DNA from: Flavobacteriaceae bacterium
GTDB lineage: Bacteria > Bacteroidota > Bacteroidia > Flavobacteriales > Flavobacteriaceae
NCBI GenBank assembly: GCA_018623955.1
Contig: JAAZUX010000038.1
Span: 1 to 7,078, forward strand
Length of the DNA stretch: 7,078 bases
Reading direction: 5' to 3'
Below the pieces are notes generated by a model. That model had not been told where the DNA came from, searched no databases, and saw nothing but the letters and a program-made list of their open reading frames with translations. Position 1 is the first letter of the stretch, and every line of letters starts with the position of its first letter. Shown here one piece after another: positions 1 to 6,508 of the stretch. A program made the translations under genes and the position numbers.

Positions 1-136
1 CAACTTTGGGCACGGACTAGGGTTATAGAGATCAGTACGAAAAAAATGAATTTATTTTTCATGATTTGGTTATTTATTAACTGAAAGATATAAAAAAGAT
101 GGTTTGGTCAAAATTTTTTAACATCCCCAAAAGCTC

Positions 137-156
137 ATTGATTTTTGTCAATCAAT
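137..156. repeat. Weak inverted repeat in the leader (ATTGAT...ATCAAT)
   Basis: ATTGAT (137-142) is matched by ATCAAT (151-156) across an 8-base spacer, about 45 bp before the start of the hydroxylase gene, and is followed by a T-rich run (156-163). It could be a small operator, or a weak terminator-like hairpin for whatever gene lies upstream. The stem is only six A/T-rich pairs in AT-rich DNA, so chance is a real explanation. The rest of 1-199 shows no convincing gene; the first bases may hold the tail of an upstream gene, but no frame is distinctive enough to say so. Confidence 0.25.
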
Positions 157-199
157 TTATTTTGAAAAAGTTTTATATTGTAGGAAATACTTTGAACTG

Positions 200-1189
200 A
201 TGGAGATCTTTGAACCTTTTTGGAATGAAATTGTCAATTTTTTTGGCATCACAAATTTTTTTCAAATCCTCAACAGCGGAGATTATTCTTCCTTTTTGAC
301 CTATGACGGTATTGTAGCGATTATTCAACCCATACTCCCCTTGCTTTTGATATTGGAATTATTGATGGGAATGGTAAACAAAAACCCGCAAATCAAAGTT
401 TACCAAACCATCTTTTTGATCTACGTTTTTAACCGTTTTATTGGTCGCTTCATCGCCATTGCCATGACCACCATTTGTATCGGACTCTTTCAAACATATG
501 CACCTTTTCAGACCACAATGACCTGGTATTGGTTTATTTATGCCTATATCATTTGGGAGTTTGCTCACTTTGTCTATCATTATTTAGGTCATAAGGTTCG
601 TTTATTTTGGTGCATTCATGCCACCCATCACACTCCTGAGGAGATGAACTTGAGTATAGCACATGCCCATTTCTTTTTGGAAGCCCCCTATGCGGATTTC
701 ATTCGTACTACCATCTGTATCTTAATGGGCGTCCATCCGGCCCTTTTGTTTGTCATTATGTTTGTTGATGGTACCTATGGCACATTTATTCATACCGGAG
801 AGAACTTAATGAAAGATGGTAGAATGGGTTTTCTCAACAAACTCATTCTGACCCCTTCCCATCACAGGGTACATCATGCTCGAAATCCATTGTATATAGA
901 CACCAATTATTGTAATCTGCTTAACATTTGGGACAAGGTCTTTAAAACCTATCAAGAGGAACAAAAAGAGATTGAAATCAATTACGGCATTACCCGAAAG
1001 ATAAATTCGGGCAACTTTATCGACGTCTATTTTGGGGAGTTTATCGCACTGTTTAAGGATGTTGTCAAGGCCCCCGGTCTCACAAATAAACTGGCCTATA
1101 TTTTTTTTCCACCCGGGTGGGATCATACCGGAAATCACAGGACGCCCAAAATGATTCGAGACGAATATCTGGCGCAAATTCAAAAATAA
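200..1189 (+). CDS. Sterol desaturase / fatty acid hydroxylase superfamily membrane protein, alkylglycerol monooxygenase-like
   Basis: A 329-residue integral membrane protein with hydrophobic stretches at about 38-58, 70-96, 108-128 and 168-190. It carries the histidine clusters of the di-iron fatty acid hydroxylase superfamily: H123-x3-H127-x3-H131, then HATHH (140-144), H198 in HTGE, and SHHRVHH (220-226). These clusters bind two irons that activate O2 for C-H hydroxylation or desaturation of a lipid. The block NYCNLLNIWDKVFKTY (236-251) is the usual family ending. After it comes a tail with YGIT (262-265) and PPGW (304-307), which resembles the C-terminal part of animal alkylglycerol monooxygenase (AGMO) and its bacterial relatives, recalled from memory and not aligned. 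The substrate is unknown; an ether lipid, sterol, carotenoid or fatty acyl chain are all possible. The ATG at 200 is the first one before the hydrophobic region; the only SD-like sequence (AGGA, 182-185) is 14 bases away. The next gene starts 48 bp downstream, so co-transcription is possible but not shown. Confidence 0.9.
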   Translation: MEIFEPFWNEIVNFFGITNFFQILNSGDYSSFLTYDGIVAIIQPILPLLLILELLMGMVNKNPQIKVYQTIFLIYVFNRFIGRFIAIAMTTICIGLFQTYAPFQTTMTWYWFIYAYIIWEFAHFVYHYLGHKVRLFWCIHATHHTPEEMNLSIAHAHFFLEAPYADFIRTTICILMGVHPALLFVIMFVDGTYGTFIHTGENLMKDGRMGFLNKLILTPSHHRVHHARNPLYIDTNYCNLLNIWDKVFKTYQEEQKEIEINYGITRKINSGNFIDVYFGEFIALFKDVVKAPGLTNKLAYIFFPPGWDHTGNHRTPKMIRDEYLAQIQK

Positions 1190-1237
1190 AAAGATTACAG
1201 TTAGCTTGAAATACGATTAAAAAACCATAACCAAACG

Positions 1238-1936
1238 ATGAAAAAATTCACTTATCTTTTTTTGATTCTCACAATATTTATGAGCTGTCAAGAAAATAGC
1301 ACCAATATTTTTAATGGCTCCAATCTTAATGGATGGTTAAACTATGGGGGAGGGAAATTCTACGTAGAAGATGAATGCATTGTGGCAGAGGCCATCATGG
1401 GCTTACCCAACACTTTTTTACATACCGAAAAAAAATATCAAAATTTTGAATTGGAATTTGATGTCAAATTGGATACTGTTTTGAATTCGGGTGTCCAGAT
1501 TCGAAGTAATATCTACTCAGAGGATACTGAAACAGTTCGTTGGGGAGGACGTTTCGATGAGCAAGGGGAAAAGATTCTTAAATACATACGCCGCAAGGCC
1601 GGGGTTTTTTGGGGCTATCAGATCGAAATTGATCCTACCTCCAGAGCTTGGAGCGGAGCCATATATGAAGAAGCGGGAAGAGGTTTTCTGCATACTCCCG
1701 GAACCGACCAAAAGGCTAAGTCTGCTTTTAAACCTTTGGAGTGGAATCACTATAAGATCAGAGTCAAAGACAATCACATACAGTCTTGGGTCAATGATGT
1801 GATGGTTGGGGATGTCTACGATGATCTGACCGGCAATGGTTACATCGCTCTTCAACTTCACGGCATAGGCAAGAAAAAATTCAAGAGCAACAAAAAAATA
1901 CGTTGGAAAAACCTTTACTTAAAAGAACTTCAGTGA
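1238..1936 (+). CDS. DUF1080 (3-keto-disaccharide hydrolase family) lipoprotein
   Basis: A 232-residue exported protein. The N-terminus has MKK, a hydrophobic core (about 5-15) and Cys17 in FMSC, a slightly off-consensus lipobox, so a lipid anchor in the cell envelope is likely. The rest is one DUF1080 domain, a concanavalin-like beta-sandwich fold. Typical landmarks are IFNGSNLNGW (24-33), NSGVQIRS (83-90), GYQIEIDP (126-133), GAIYEE (140-145), EWNHYKI (168-174), GYIALQLHG (201-209) and the closing IRWKNLYLKEL. Between NSGVQIRS and GYQIEIDP there are about 35 residues, which seems longer than in many relatives and may be a loop insertion near the ligand site. Family members have been shown to hydrolyse 3-keto-glycosides, so cleavage of an oxidised sugar is the best guess; the substrate cannot be read from sequence. 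The ATG at 1238 puts MKK directly before the signal core. Its stop overlaps the start of the Kazal lipoprotein gene, suggesting translational coupling. Confidence 0.9.
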   Translation: MKKFTYLFLILTIFMSCQENSTNIFNGSNLNGWLNYGGGKFYVEDECIVAEAIMGLPNTFLHTEKKYQNFELEFDVKLDTVLNSGVQIRSNIYSEDTETVRWGGRFDEQGEKILKYIRRKAGVFWGYQIEIDPTSRAWSGAIYEEAGRGFLHTPGTDQKAKSAFKPLEWNHYKIRVKDNHIQSWVNDVMVGDVYDDLTGNGYIALQLHGIGKKKFKSNKKIRWKNLYLKELQ

Positions 1937-2157
1937 TTTTCAAAATAAAGTTTTTGAGTCTACTACTTTTATTTTCCACCACAGGCTGTGAGAAAACCAC
2001 TACAAAAGAACAATGCAAGGGGCCTAGTAAGGAAATCCCATGCACTAAAGAATATAATCCCGTATGTGGATGTGACGGAGTTACCTATGGCAACGATTGT
2101 GTGGCCGAATCCTTTGGCATTAAATCATGGACAGAGGGGAGTTGTGATGAAGATTAA
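1933..2157 (+). CDS. Small lipoprotein with a single Kazal-type protease inhibitor domain
   Basis: A 74-residue protein read from the GTG at 1933, which overlaps the preceding TGA stop as GTGA. A TTG at 1903 in the same frame would add ten polar residues before the signal peptide and looks less likely. The hydrophobic core LSLLLLF runs to the lipobox TTGC with Cys19, so signal peptidase II processing is expected. The mature part has six cysteines (28, 37, 45, 47, 56, 71) with the Kazal spacing C37-x7-C45-x10-C56 and the hallmark TYGNDC (51-56). The CGC arrangement at 45-47 replaces the cysteine that classical Kazal domains carry just after the TYGNxC motif, as in other non-classical members. 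By comparison with ovomucoid third domain (CTLEY), the reactive-site P1 residue would be Lys39 in CTKEY, which predicts inhibition of trypsin-like serine proteases. Role inferred: a surface or periplasmic guard against proteases. A structural, non-inhibitory role is also possible. Confidence 0.85.
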   Translation: MIFKIKFLSLLLLFSTTGCEKTTTKEQCKGPSKEIPCTKEYNPVCGCDGVTYGNDCVAESFGIKSWTEGSCDED

Positions 2158-2222
2158 TTTTTTTTAATTTCAATGAAATAAAAATTAATGACTTGTAGAC
2201 TTCCAATCAATGAGTCAGTCAG

Positions 2223-2255
2223 AAGGAAGAGTTAAAAATGAATTTTGATGATTAG
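2223..2255 (+). promoter_or_regulatory. Ribosome binding site and five-codon upstream frame at the PSCyt/DUF1553 start
   Basis: A purine-rich AAGGA (2223-2227, in AGAAGGAAGAG) is one of the better SD-like sequences here. It lies 10 bases from an ATG at 2238 that reads only MNFDD before TAG (2253-2255), and 20 bases from the ATG at 2248 that opens the long gene. The two frames overlap, so ribosomes could translate the mini-frame and restart at 2248. Bacteroidota often initiate without SD pairing, so this may be incidental. Confidence 0.3.
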
Positions 2256-4989
2256 AGAGAAAAGAGTAATTGTTGTACTGGCAGGAATTTTGATCCTCAT
2301 AGGGTTTCTTGTTTTGAGTTTAAAACCGGATCATCAAGTTGATTTTGCTACCGAAGTCAAACCCATTCTCAACAAACACTGTATCTCATGTCATGGGGGG
2401 GTAAAGAAAAACGGTGGATTTAGTGTTTTGTTTGAATCCGAAGCCATGGGGGTAACCGAGTCAGGAAAACCTGCCATTATACGCGGGAGTGCACGAAAGA
2501 GTGAATTGATTCAACGATTGAATCATTCTGATCCAGAATTACGAATGCCTTACCAAAAGGCCCCATTGTCAGAAGATGAGATCAAAATACTTACTGATTG
2601 GATTAATCAGGGCGCTAAATGGGGGGCACATTGGGCTTACCAGTCTGTTGATAAAACTGAAATACCTCAAGTAAACTCAACTTTTAATGAAAAAAACTTT
2701 ATCGCCAACCCCATTGATCATTTCATTGCGGCCAGAATGGAGGAAAAGAATCTTTTACCCAATTCCCCTGCACGAAAAAATATCATTGCAAGAAGATTGG
2801 CGTTTGACATTACAGGTTTGCCTCCTGACCCCCATCTTTTTCAAAGTTTTGTAAACGAACAGATCACTTACGAAAGCTATGTTGACAGTCTTTTTTCGGA
2901 CAGTGCCTATGGTGAAAAGTGGGCCAGCTGGTGGTTGGATTTAGCCCGCTATGCCGATACCATGGGATTTGAAAAAGATCCGGGAAGAACCATTTGGCAT
3001 TATCGGGATTGGGTCATCAAGGCACTGAATCGCGATTTACCCTATGACCAATTCACCATTGAACAATTGGCCGGAGATCTCTTGCCCGAACCAACGGCCG
3101 ATCAATTGATTGCAACTGCTTTCCATCGCAATACCATGAACAATGACGAGGGAGGAACGGATGACGAGGAGTTTAGAGTCGCTGCGGTTATTGACCGTGT
3201 CAACACCACTTTCGACGTATGGCAAAGTACCACCATGAGTTGTGTGCAGTGCCATAGTCATCCCTATGATCCTTTTATACATAAAGAGTATTACAATGTC
3301 ATGGCTTTTTTTAACAATACCCGTGATGAGGACATTCCCGATGAATCTCCCAACCTGATTGACTACAAGCCGGAAGAACTTCAAAAAATCAACGGTGTAT
3401 TGGATTGGTTAGCTCCTCATGCCGATCCCAAAAAACAAAAGCTTTTTAAGGACTTTATACTGTTTAAAGAACCCAACTATGCTGCTCATCATTTTAAAGT
3501 CATCGTTAATGGCTTTGTTTCCGGCCCTAATTTGGGATTGAGAAAAGGAGGTGCCGCTTTTATTAAAAATGTAAATCCACTGGGTTACCAAAAGCTCTAT
3601 ATAAAGTTTGTCGGAAAGACCAATCGTTCCACATTGGTCTTCCGTAAAAATGGGATCAATGGCGAAATCATTGGAAAATTTAAGATTTCCAAAAAAGGCA
3701 AAAATTTTTATGGGGATCGCCAGGGGCAGATCATTACCTCCATTGATATCAGTAAGGAAACAAAAGCATTTGATTTATATGTTCAACTTCAGACCCAAGA
3801 TCAGACGTTCAAAAAAGAGCACGTACTCATCCATTGGATTGCCTTTATGCCCCAACTTCCCGCTAAAGGAAAACCCGGTTATAACACGGTTCGCAAAAGC
3901 TTAAATGAAGTGTTGAACATCAAAGGAGATGTCACCCCCATTATGGTTGAAAACCCCGACCACATGAAAAGAAAAACCCATGTTTTTGATCGGGGCAATT
4001 GGATGGTCAAAATGGAGGAAGTACAGACCGGAGTTCCTCAAACGCTTAATCCTTGGGAAAAGCGATGGGAAAAAAATCGTTTGGGATTTGCCAAATGGTT
4101 GGTGGATAAGAAAAACCCGCTTACTGCTCGAACCCTAGTCAATCGGGTTTGGTATCAGATTTTTGGAAAAGGTTTGGTATCCACCTTGGAAGATATGGGC
4201 ACCATGGCCGATCCTCCATCCCATCCGGCACTGCTGGACTGGCTCTCCTTTGAGTTTATGCATTCCATGAACTGGAGTGTTAAAAAGTTGATCAAAACAT
4301 TATTGATGTCTGCCACCTATCGTCAAAGTTCGACGGTTAGCCAGGAAAAACTGGCTGTTGATGCAAACAATCTTTTCTATGCCAGAGGCCCCCGATTGAG
4401 ATTGACCGCCGAAGAAATAAGGGATCAAGCCCTACATGTTTCCGGTTTGTTGAGCGATAAAATGTACGGCCCCGGAGTGATGCCTCCTCAGCCTGACGGA
4501 ATTTGGGAACATGCCTATTTGGGCAACCTTTGGAAAACCAGTGAAGGGGAAGACCGATACCGTAGGGGGATCTATACCTATCTGAAACGAACCAGTCCTT
4601 ATCCTTCCATGATCACTTTTGATGCAGGCAGTAGGGAGGTTTGTTTGGTGAGGCGTTCTCCAACCAATACTCCGCTACAAGCCTTGGTGACCATGAACGA
4701 TCCCGTTTATTTGGAAGCGGCTATGAATTTGGCTAGGGCATACCAAGACAAAGAAAGCAAAATTGCTATTCTTGAAATGTATCAAAAAGCGACCCTGAGA
4801 AAAGTAGATGAAGACAAACTGAAACACTTATTGCTACTCTATGAGGAAGCCAAATCAACTTTTGAAAACGATCCTGATCAATTGGAAGATTTCTTTGGGA
4901 TGGATCAGCCTACAGATGTTAAAACAGCATCATTGGCCATTATTGCCAATGCCATAATGAACCTAGACGAATTTCTCACCCATGGATAA
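2248..4989 (+). CDS. PSCyt1-DUF1549-DUF1553 multidomain di-heme cytochrome c protein
   Basis: A 913-residue envelope protein from the ATG at 2248; a TTG directly before it adds only one residue. A hydrophobic helix at about 6-25 without a lipobox cysteine suggests a membrane anchor or uncleaved signal. Domains in order: planctomycete-type cytochrome c (PSCyt1, about 33-127) with CISCH (C45, C48, H49); DUF1549/PSCyt2 (about 154-360) with a second CxxCH, CVQCH (C332, C335, H336), followed by the usual DPF-x3-KEYY block; a beta-rich insert (about 405-537) resembling CBM6-like carbohydrate-binding modules; and DUF1553/PSD1 (about 600-870) with LVNRVWYQIFGKGLV, a SATYRQSS motif and RRSPTNTPLQALVTMNDP. 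It ends in the normal MNLDEFLTH tail, so it appears complete. Two covalent hemes imply an electron-transfer role; the reaction of this family is unknown to me. The DUF1501 gene overlaps its 3' end by 8 bp, and this pairing recurs in Planctomycetota and Bacteroidota, so the two products probably act together. Confidence 0.92.
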   Translation: MIREKRVIVVLAGILILIGFLVLSLKPDHQVDFATEVKPILNKHCISCHGGVKKNGGFSVLFESEAMGVTESGKPAIIRGSARKSELIQRLNHSDPELRMPYQKAPLSEDEIKILTDWINQGAKWGAHWAYQSVDKTEIPQVNSTFNEKNFIANPIDHFIAARMEEKNLLPNSPARKNIIARRLAFDITGLPPDPHLFQSFVNEQITYESYVDSLFSDSAYGEKWASWWLDLARYADTMGFEKDPGRTIWHYRDWVIKALNRDLPYDQFTIEQLAGDLLPEPTADQLIATAFHRNTMNNDEGGTDDEEFRVAAVIDRVNTTFDVWQSTTMSCVQCHSHPYDPFIHKEYYNVMAFFNNTRDEDIPDESPNLIDYKPEELQKINGVLDWLAPHADPKKQKLFKDFILFKEPNYAAHHFKVIVNGFVSGPNLGLRKGGAAFIKNVNPLGYQKLYIKFVGKTNRSTLVFRKNGINGEIIGKFKISKKGKNFYGDRQGQIITSIDISKETKAFDLYVQLQTQDQTFKKEHVLIHWIAFMPQLPAKGKPGYNTVRKSLNEVLNIKGDVTPIMVENPDHMKRKTHVFDRGNWMVKMEEVQTGVPQTLNPWEKRWEKNRLGFAKWLVDKKNPLTARTLVNRVWYQIFGKGLVSTLEDMGTMADPPSHPALLDWLSFEFMHSMNWSVKKLIKTLLMSATYRQSSTVSQEKLAVDANNLFYARGPRLRLTAEEIRDQALHVSGLLSDKMYGPGVMPPQPDGIWEHAYLGNLWKTSEGEDRYRRGIYTYLKRTSPYPSMITFDAGSREVCLVRRSPTNTPLQALVTMNDPVYLEAAMNLARAYQDKESKIAILEMYQKATLRKVDEDKLKHLLLLYEEAKSTFENDPDQLEDFFGMDQPTDVKTASLAIIANAIMNLDEFLTHG

Positions 4990-6475
4990 GATCAAGAAAT
5001 TATTAGCAGAGCAAAGAGTAGTTCAGGCACAGTTCAACAGCAGAAGACACTTTCTCAAAGATTGCACTTTAGGCATAGGAGGATTGGCTTTGGGCAGTTT
5101 TTTAAATTCCTGTTCAAGTGGCAGTCCGAAAATCCCTGCCTATACTACCGATAGATCATTGAACCCTATGGCTGCTATGCCGGCTCCATTTCTCCCCAAG
5201 GTCAAAAGTGTCATTTACCTCCATATGGTGGGAGCTCCTTCCCAATTGGAGTTATTCGATTACAAACCCGAATTGACCAAACTTCATAACAAACCTTGTC
5301 CACCTTCTTTACTGGAGGGCAAGAAGTTTGCATTTATTCAAGGGGTACCCAATATGCTAGGACCTCAAGCGACTTTCAAACAGCAGGGTGAATCCGGAAA
5401 TTGGGTTTCCAACCACCTGCCCCATTTTAAAAAGGTAATTGATGAGGTGGCTTTTCTGAAGGCCGTTCATACCGATCAATTCAATCATGGCCCCGCCCAA
5501 ATGTTGATGCACACCGGTAGCCCCAGAAATGGTCGCCCCAGTATTGGATCGTGGGTAACCTATGGTTTGGGTTCTGAAAACAATAATTTACCAGGCTTTG
5601 TGGTGCTTACTTCTGGAGGAACTCCGGATGCCGGAAAAAGTATTTGGGGCAGTGGTTTTCTTCCATCGGTTTATCAAGGAGTCCATTGCCGATCCAAAGG
5701 AGACCCTGTGCTTTATCTCAAAGATCCTAAAGGGGTTTCCAGAAATTTAAAAAAGAAAGTCCTGGAATCTATCAATGACATCAACCTCAAGGAATATCAA
5801 AAGTTTGGTGATCCCGAAGTCTTGACCCGAATCAATCAATACGAAATGGCCTACCGCATGCAGGTATCTGTCCCTCAAGTAATGGACATCGACAAAGAAC
5901 CCGATGCCATCAAAGAGATGTATGGGGTACAACCCGGAAAGGAAGCTTTTGCCAACAACTGCCTTTTGGCACGTAAAATGGTGGAACAAGGGGTTCGTTT
6001 TGTACAATTATATGATTGGGGTTGGGATTCTCACGGAGCCAGTCCCGGCGAAGCACTCGACTCCGGCTTTTTGAAGAAATGTAAGGAAACCGATAGACCC
6101 ATTGCCGCGCTCATTCTCGATCTGAAACAAAGAGGTCTTCTCGATGAAACCCTTATTGTTTGGGGTGGCGAGTTTGGAAGAACCCCCATGTGGGAAAATC
6201 GAGTGGGGATTCAAAATTCACCCGGTAGAGACCATCAAGGCGATGCTTTTACCATGTGGATGGCCGGTGGCGGTATCAAAAAAGGAGCCGTACACGGAAA
6301 AACAGATGAGATCGGATATGCAGGAATTGAGGGGCGTGTTTCTGTATATGACATTCAGGCCACCATTCTGCATCTCTTGGGCTTTAACCACGAACAGTTT
6401 ACCTATGACTTTCAGGGTCGACCCTTCCGACTGACCGATGTAGAGGGCCACGTCATCAACGAAATTTTGGCTTAA
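4982..6475 (+). CDS. DUF1501 family Tat-exported protein (alkaline phosphatase superfamily fold)
   Basis: A 497-residue protein with a twin-arginine signal: SRRHFLK (20-26), then the hydrophobic stretch GIGGLALGSFL (31-41). Cys44 in LNSC could be a lipobox, making it a Tat-dependent lipoprotein. The Tat route means export in folded form, often with a cofactor or metal. The body is one DUF1501 domain: VIYLHMVGAPSQLELFDYKP (77-96), the FNHGPAQ block (168-174), WDSHG (348-352), WGGEFGRTP (394-402) and GRDHQG (415-420), ending in DIQATILHLLG and GRPFRLTDVEG. DUF1501 is grouped with the alkaline phosphatase/sulfatase superfamily; D349, H351, E397, D417 and H418 are candidate metal ligands by position, but this is inference. 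The ATG at 4982 lies inside the end of the DUF1553 gene (ATGGATAA), giving an 8-bp overlap and likely translational coupling. The length is normal and no break is seen. Biochemical activity is unknown; a partner or enzyme for the upstream di-heme protein is the likeliest role. Confidence 0.92.
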   Translation: MDKIKKLLAEQRVVQAQFNSRRHFLKDCTLGIGGLALGSFLNSCSSGSPKIPAYTTDRSLNPMAAMPAPFLPKVKSVIYLHMVGAPSQLELFDYKPELTKLHNKPCPPSLLEGKKFAFIQGVPNMLGPQATFKQQGESGNWVSNHLPHFKKVIDEVAFLKAVHTDQFNHGPAQMLMHTGSPRNGRPSIGSWVTYGLGSENNNLPGFVVLTSGGTPDAGKSIWGSGFLPSVYQGVHCRSKGDPVLYLKDPKGVSRNLKKKVLESINDINLKEYQKFGDPEVLTRINQYEMAYRMQVSVPQVMDIDKEPDAIKEMYGVQPGKEAFANNCLLARKMVEQGVRFVQLYDWGWDSHGASPGEALDSGFLKKCKETDRPIAALILDLKQRGLLDETLIVWGGEFGRTPMWENRVGIQNSPGRDHQGDAFTMWMAGGGIKKGAVHGKTDEIGYAGIEGRVSVYDIQATILHLLGFNHEQFTYDFQGRPFRLTDVEGHVINEILA

Positions 6476-6508
6476 ATGATTACTAATATCATCTGATCAA
6501 TCACTGCA

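Noticed and set aside
1..84. Possible C-terminal tail of an upstream gene in frame 1 (to 84) or frame 2 (NFGHGLGL, to 28)
   Set aside because: Too short to recognise any family or to choose between frames.
161..194. Bacteroidota-type promoter (TTTG, spacer, TAnnTTTG-like TACTTTG) before the hydroxylase
   Set aside because: The -7 element is one base short and would place the transcription start at or after the ATG at 200.
806..1183. Long reverse-strand open frame within the hydroxylase gene
   Set aside because: It lies antisense to a gene with clear catalytic motifs, and its translation shows no domain, signal or sensible composition.
1491..1861. Overlapping open frames on both strands inside the DUF1080 gene
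   Set aside because: The DUF1080 frame has family motifs along its whole length; these are shadow frames.
1903..1932. TTG start for the Kazal lipoprotein
   Set aside because: It adds ten residues before the signal peptide, whereas the GTG at 1933 gives a normal short lipoprotein signal and a tight GTGA overlap.
2153..2187. AT-rich hairpin with a T run after the Kazal gene (possible terminator)
   Set aside because: The best stem (ATTTC/GAAAT) is only five pairs without a G/C core, and the T run precedes it, so it does not make a convincing terminator. The 90-bp gap could still hold a promoter.
3037..3904. Alternative frames on both strands inside the DUF1553 gene
   Set aside because: The main frame is continuous and motif-rich through this region; the others show no recognisable features.
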